From: Moheibacter lacus
GTDB taxonomy: Bacteria > Bacteroidota > Bacteroidia > Flavobacteriales > Weeksellaceae
DNA: 64,000 nucleotides
Direction: 5' to 3'
Assembly: GCF_014042165.1 (NCBI RefSeq)
Contig: NZ_JACDZE010000001.1
Coordinates: 828,595 to 892,594, forward strand
The notes beneath the pieces were generated by a model. That model was not told where the DNA came from. It was given only the letters and a program-made list of their open reading frames with translations, and ran no database searches. How positions within the stretch are numbered: the first letter of the stretch is position 1; each line of letters opens with the position of its first letter. The position numbers were made by a program, and so were the translations under genes. Positions 62,456 to 64,000 of this stretch are shown here, piece after piece.

Positions 62456-63733
62456 ATGGAAAATCATCAATTCATTTCAGGAGAAGAAGCTGTAAATTTA
62501 ATCAACAGCGGCGATCGGGTTTTTGTGCATGGAAGTGCGGCAACGCCTTTGTTTTTGTTGAATCTTTTATTGAAAAGAGCCGGAGAAATATCTGATGTGG
62601 AAATCGTCTCCATCAGCATGTTTGGAGAAGTTGACTGGAAACAACCTGGGGTGACCGATAGTTTTTATTTGAATTCCCTTTTTGTTTCTTCTAACATCCG
62701 CGAATGGGCCAATAGTTCGCGAGGTCGTTATGTTCCGATTTTCTTAAGTGAAATCCCTCTCTTATTTGAAAATGGGTATTTACCGTTGGATGTGGCGATT
62801 GTTCAAGTTTCACCTCCTGACCAACATGGATATTGTAGTTTGGGAACTTCGGTTGATGCGGCTTGGTCGGCGGTTCGAACCGCCAAAAAAGTCATCGCGC
62901 AAGTGAACCCAAAAATGCCGCGAACTCTGGGGGATTCTCCTATTCATAGTTCAAAATTTAGTGCGATGGTTTGGCACGAAACAGAACTTCCTTCGGTGGA
63001 CTATGGAAGCAAAATCAATGAAACAATTCAGAAAATTGGCGAAAACGTGGCAGGCTTGATCGAAGATGGTTCTACTTTACAGGCCGGAATCGGTGCGATT
63101 CCGGATGCGGTTTTGAATTGTTTAAAAAACCATAAAGACTTAGGCATTCATACTGAAATGTTTTCAGATGGTGTGATTCCGCTTATCGCGTCTGGAGTTG
63201 TCAACAATGAAAAAAAGAAAATTCTCAGAGGAAAAACGGTTACTTCTTTTGTTGCCGGAACACAGAAAGTCTATGATTTCGTTCATGACAATCCGAGTAT
63301 GTCCTTTATGAATGTTTCTTTGGTTAACGATTCCGGAACCATACGCCAAAACCCGAGAGTGGTGGCGATCAATAGTGCACTCGAAGTGGATCTGACAGGT
63401 CAGATTTGCTCGGACTCTATCGGAACCTATCAATATTCGGGAATCGGAGGTCAAATGGATTTTATGCGAGGAGCGGCTCTTTCTGCGGGAGGAAAACCCA
63501 TCATAGCGATTCCTTCTGTAACCAATAAAGGAATTTCCCGAATAACACCATTTCTAAAAGAAGGCGCGGGAGTTGTAACGACCAGAGGTCATGCGCATTA
63601 TATCGTAACGGAATACGGCGTTGTGAATTTATATGGCAAAAATCTGGAACAGCGTTCCAAATTGCTCATCGGCATCGCACATCCTGACCATAGAGAAGCA
63701 TTGGAAAAAGCGCATTTTGAAAGGTTTCAATAA
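62456..63733 (+). CDS. Acetyl-CoA hydrolase/transferase family protein
   Basis: The 425-residue protein belongs to the family I CoA-transferases that act on acetate, butyrate or 4-hydroxybutyrate. GDRVFVHGSAATPLFLLNLL is the N-terminal strand set. LIEDGSTLQAGIGAIPDAVL and LGIHTEMFSDGVIPLIASGV (with the catalytic glutamate) are followed by QYSGIGGQMDFMRGAALSAG and VTEYGVVNLYGK. It most resembles acetyl-CoA hydrolases or 4-hydroxybutyrate CoA-transferases; the exact substrate cannot be read. Confidence 0.92.
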   Translation: MENHQFISGEEAVNLINSGDRVFVHGSAATPLFLLNLLLKRAGEISDVEIVSISMFGEVDWKQPGVTDSFYLNSLFVSSNIREWANSSRGRYVPIFLSEIPLLFENGYLPLDVAIVQVSPPDQHGYCSLGTSVDAAWSAVRTAKKVIAQVNPKMPRTLGDSPIHSSKFSAMVWHETELPSVDYGSKINETIQKIGENVAGLIEDGSTLQAGIGAIPDAVLNCLKNHKDLGIHTEMFSDGVIPLIASGVVNNEKKKILRGKTVTSFVAGTQKVYDFVHDNPSMSFMNVSLVNDSGTIRQNPRVVAINSALEVDLTGQICSDSIGTYQYSGIGGQMDFMRGAALSAGGKPIIAIPSVTNKGISRITPFLKEGAGVVTTRGHAHYIVTEYGVVNLYGKNLEQRSKLLIGIAHPDHREALEKAHFERFQ

Positions 63734-63747
63734 GGTTTTAAAAAAAA

Positions 63748-63773
63748 CGGCAGAATCTGAAAAGATGCTACCG
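63748..63773. terminator. Hairpin between convergent genes
   Basis: CGGCAGAATCT-GAAA-AGATGCTACCG pairs with one G-T and one mismatch. The T-run is on the minus-strand side, so it ends the gene at 63799; it also lies 15 bases after the CoA-transferase stop. Confidence 0.65.
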
Positions 63774-63798
63774 CTTATTATAAAACATATGAGGCTTT

Positions 63799-64000
63799 CT
63801 ATTTTTTTGCTTCTATCCGATAGGTTTCTGTATCTGAAAAAGTTCGCCCAAACATATCGGTTATTTTGATTTCGATTTTATGGTTTCCGACACCCAATTT
63901 ATTGGAGATTTTGGCAGACCAAATATGAGAACTTTCCACCGGATTGGATGGTCTTCTTCCGGTCAATAAAGTTACGGACAAGTCCCATTTCTGAACGGCT
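63799..64000 (-). CDS. C-terminal end of a protein starting beyond the window
   Basis: An open frame runs from the window edge to a stop at 63799 (about 66 codons). It reads KWDLSVTLLTGRRPSN, HIWSAKISNKLGVGNHKIEI and KITDMFGRTFSDTETYRIEA. An immunoglobulin-like end with KITDMFG fits the C-terminal domain of calcineurin-like phosphoesterases in Bacteroidetes, but other exported proteins end similarly. The start is not visible. Confidence 0.55.
   Translation of the reverse strand, partial: AVQKWDLSVTLLTGRRPSNPVESSHIWSAKISNKLGVGNHKIEIKITDMFGRTFSDTETYRIEAKK

Overview
The window looks like a chromosome segment of a low-GC Bacteroidetes, most likely a member of the Flavobacteriia. This rests on a SusC/SusD pair, a protein with a type IX secretion C-terminal domain, a PID-CTERM-like tail, TPR-plus-HTH regulators, several exact TAnnTTTG promoter boxes and the thrS-infC-rpmI-rplT order. 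No species is claimed.

Layout. 1-2.2 kb and 20.8-29.3 kb are two parts of a surface polysaccharide locus on the minus strand: flippase, pyruvyl transferase, two GT2 and three GT4 glycosyltransferases, a hexapeptide acetyltransferase, then two more GT4 genes. A nucleotide-sugar dehydrogenase lies at 35.1-36.4 kb. Between the two parts is an accessory region (2.2-20.8 kb). Its ends are littered with copies of the 5' end and upstream region of the GT4 gene at 963-2195. It holds an AlbA/ATPase-type regulator, a DUF1016 nuclease, a TPR/AraC regulator with a SusC-SusD-S9 peptidase operon (probably peptide uptake), a candidate pseudoknotted RNA with its own terminator, two unrecognised membrane proteins and a broken DUF4143 ATPase.

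29.4-30.4 kb is a palindromic repeat array around a GIY-YIG nuclease gene. 30.5-34.7 kb encodes a PID-CTERM-like protein and a large T9SS-type secreted protein. 36.5-37.7 kb has a ParE-type toxin-antitoxin pair and a tRNA-Phe followed by two GIY-YIG copies. 37.9-42.1 kb carries an outer-membrane barrel, LptC and a PpiD-like isomerase. At 42.2-43.9 kb tRNA-Asp is followed by four tandem GIY-YIG cassettes and a fifth remnant. The rest is largely housekeeping: a TonB-dependent receptor, MATE pump, hutU/hutH, folE, a toxin-antitoxin pair pressed against cysS, UspA, a TPR/LuxR regulator, an amino-acid permease, rplT/rpmI/infC/thrS and a CoA-transferase.

The most unusual signal is a shared architecture. 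Small GIY-YIG genes sit between direct copies of a target (tRNA-Asp 3' half, tRNA-Phe 3' half, or an intergenic palindrome). In every copied target a stretch of the original sequence has been replaced by a short hairpin-forming insert. A second, possibly related pattern is insertion of gene cassettes exactly at the start codon of a host gene (the GT4 gene and cysS), leaving a short copy of that gene's 5' end upstream.
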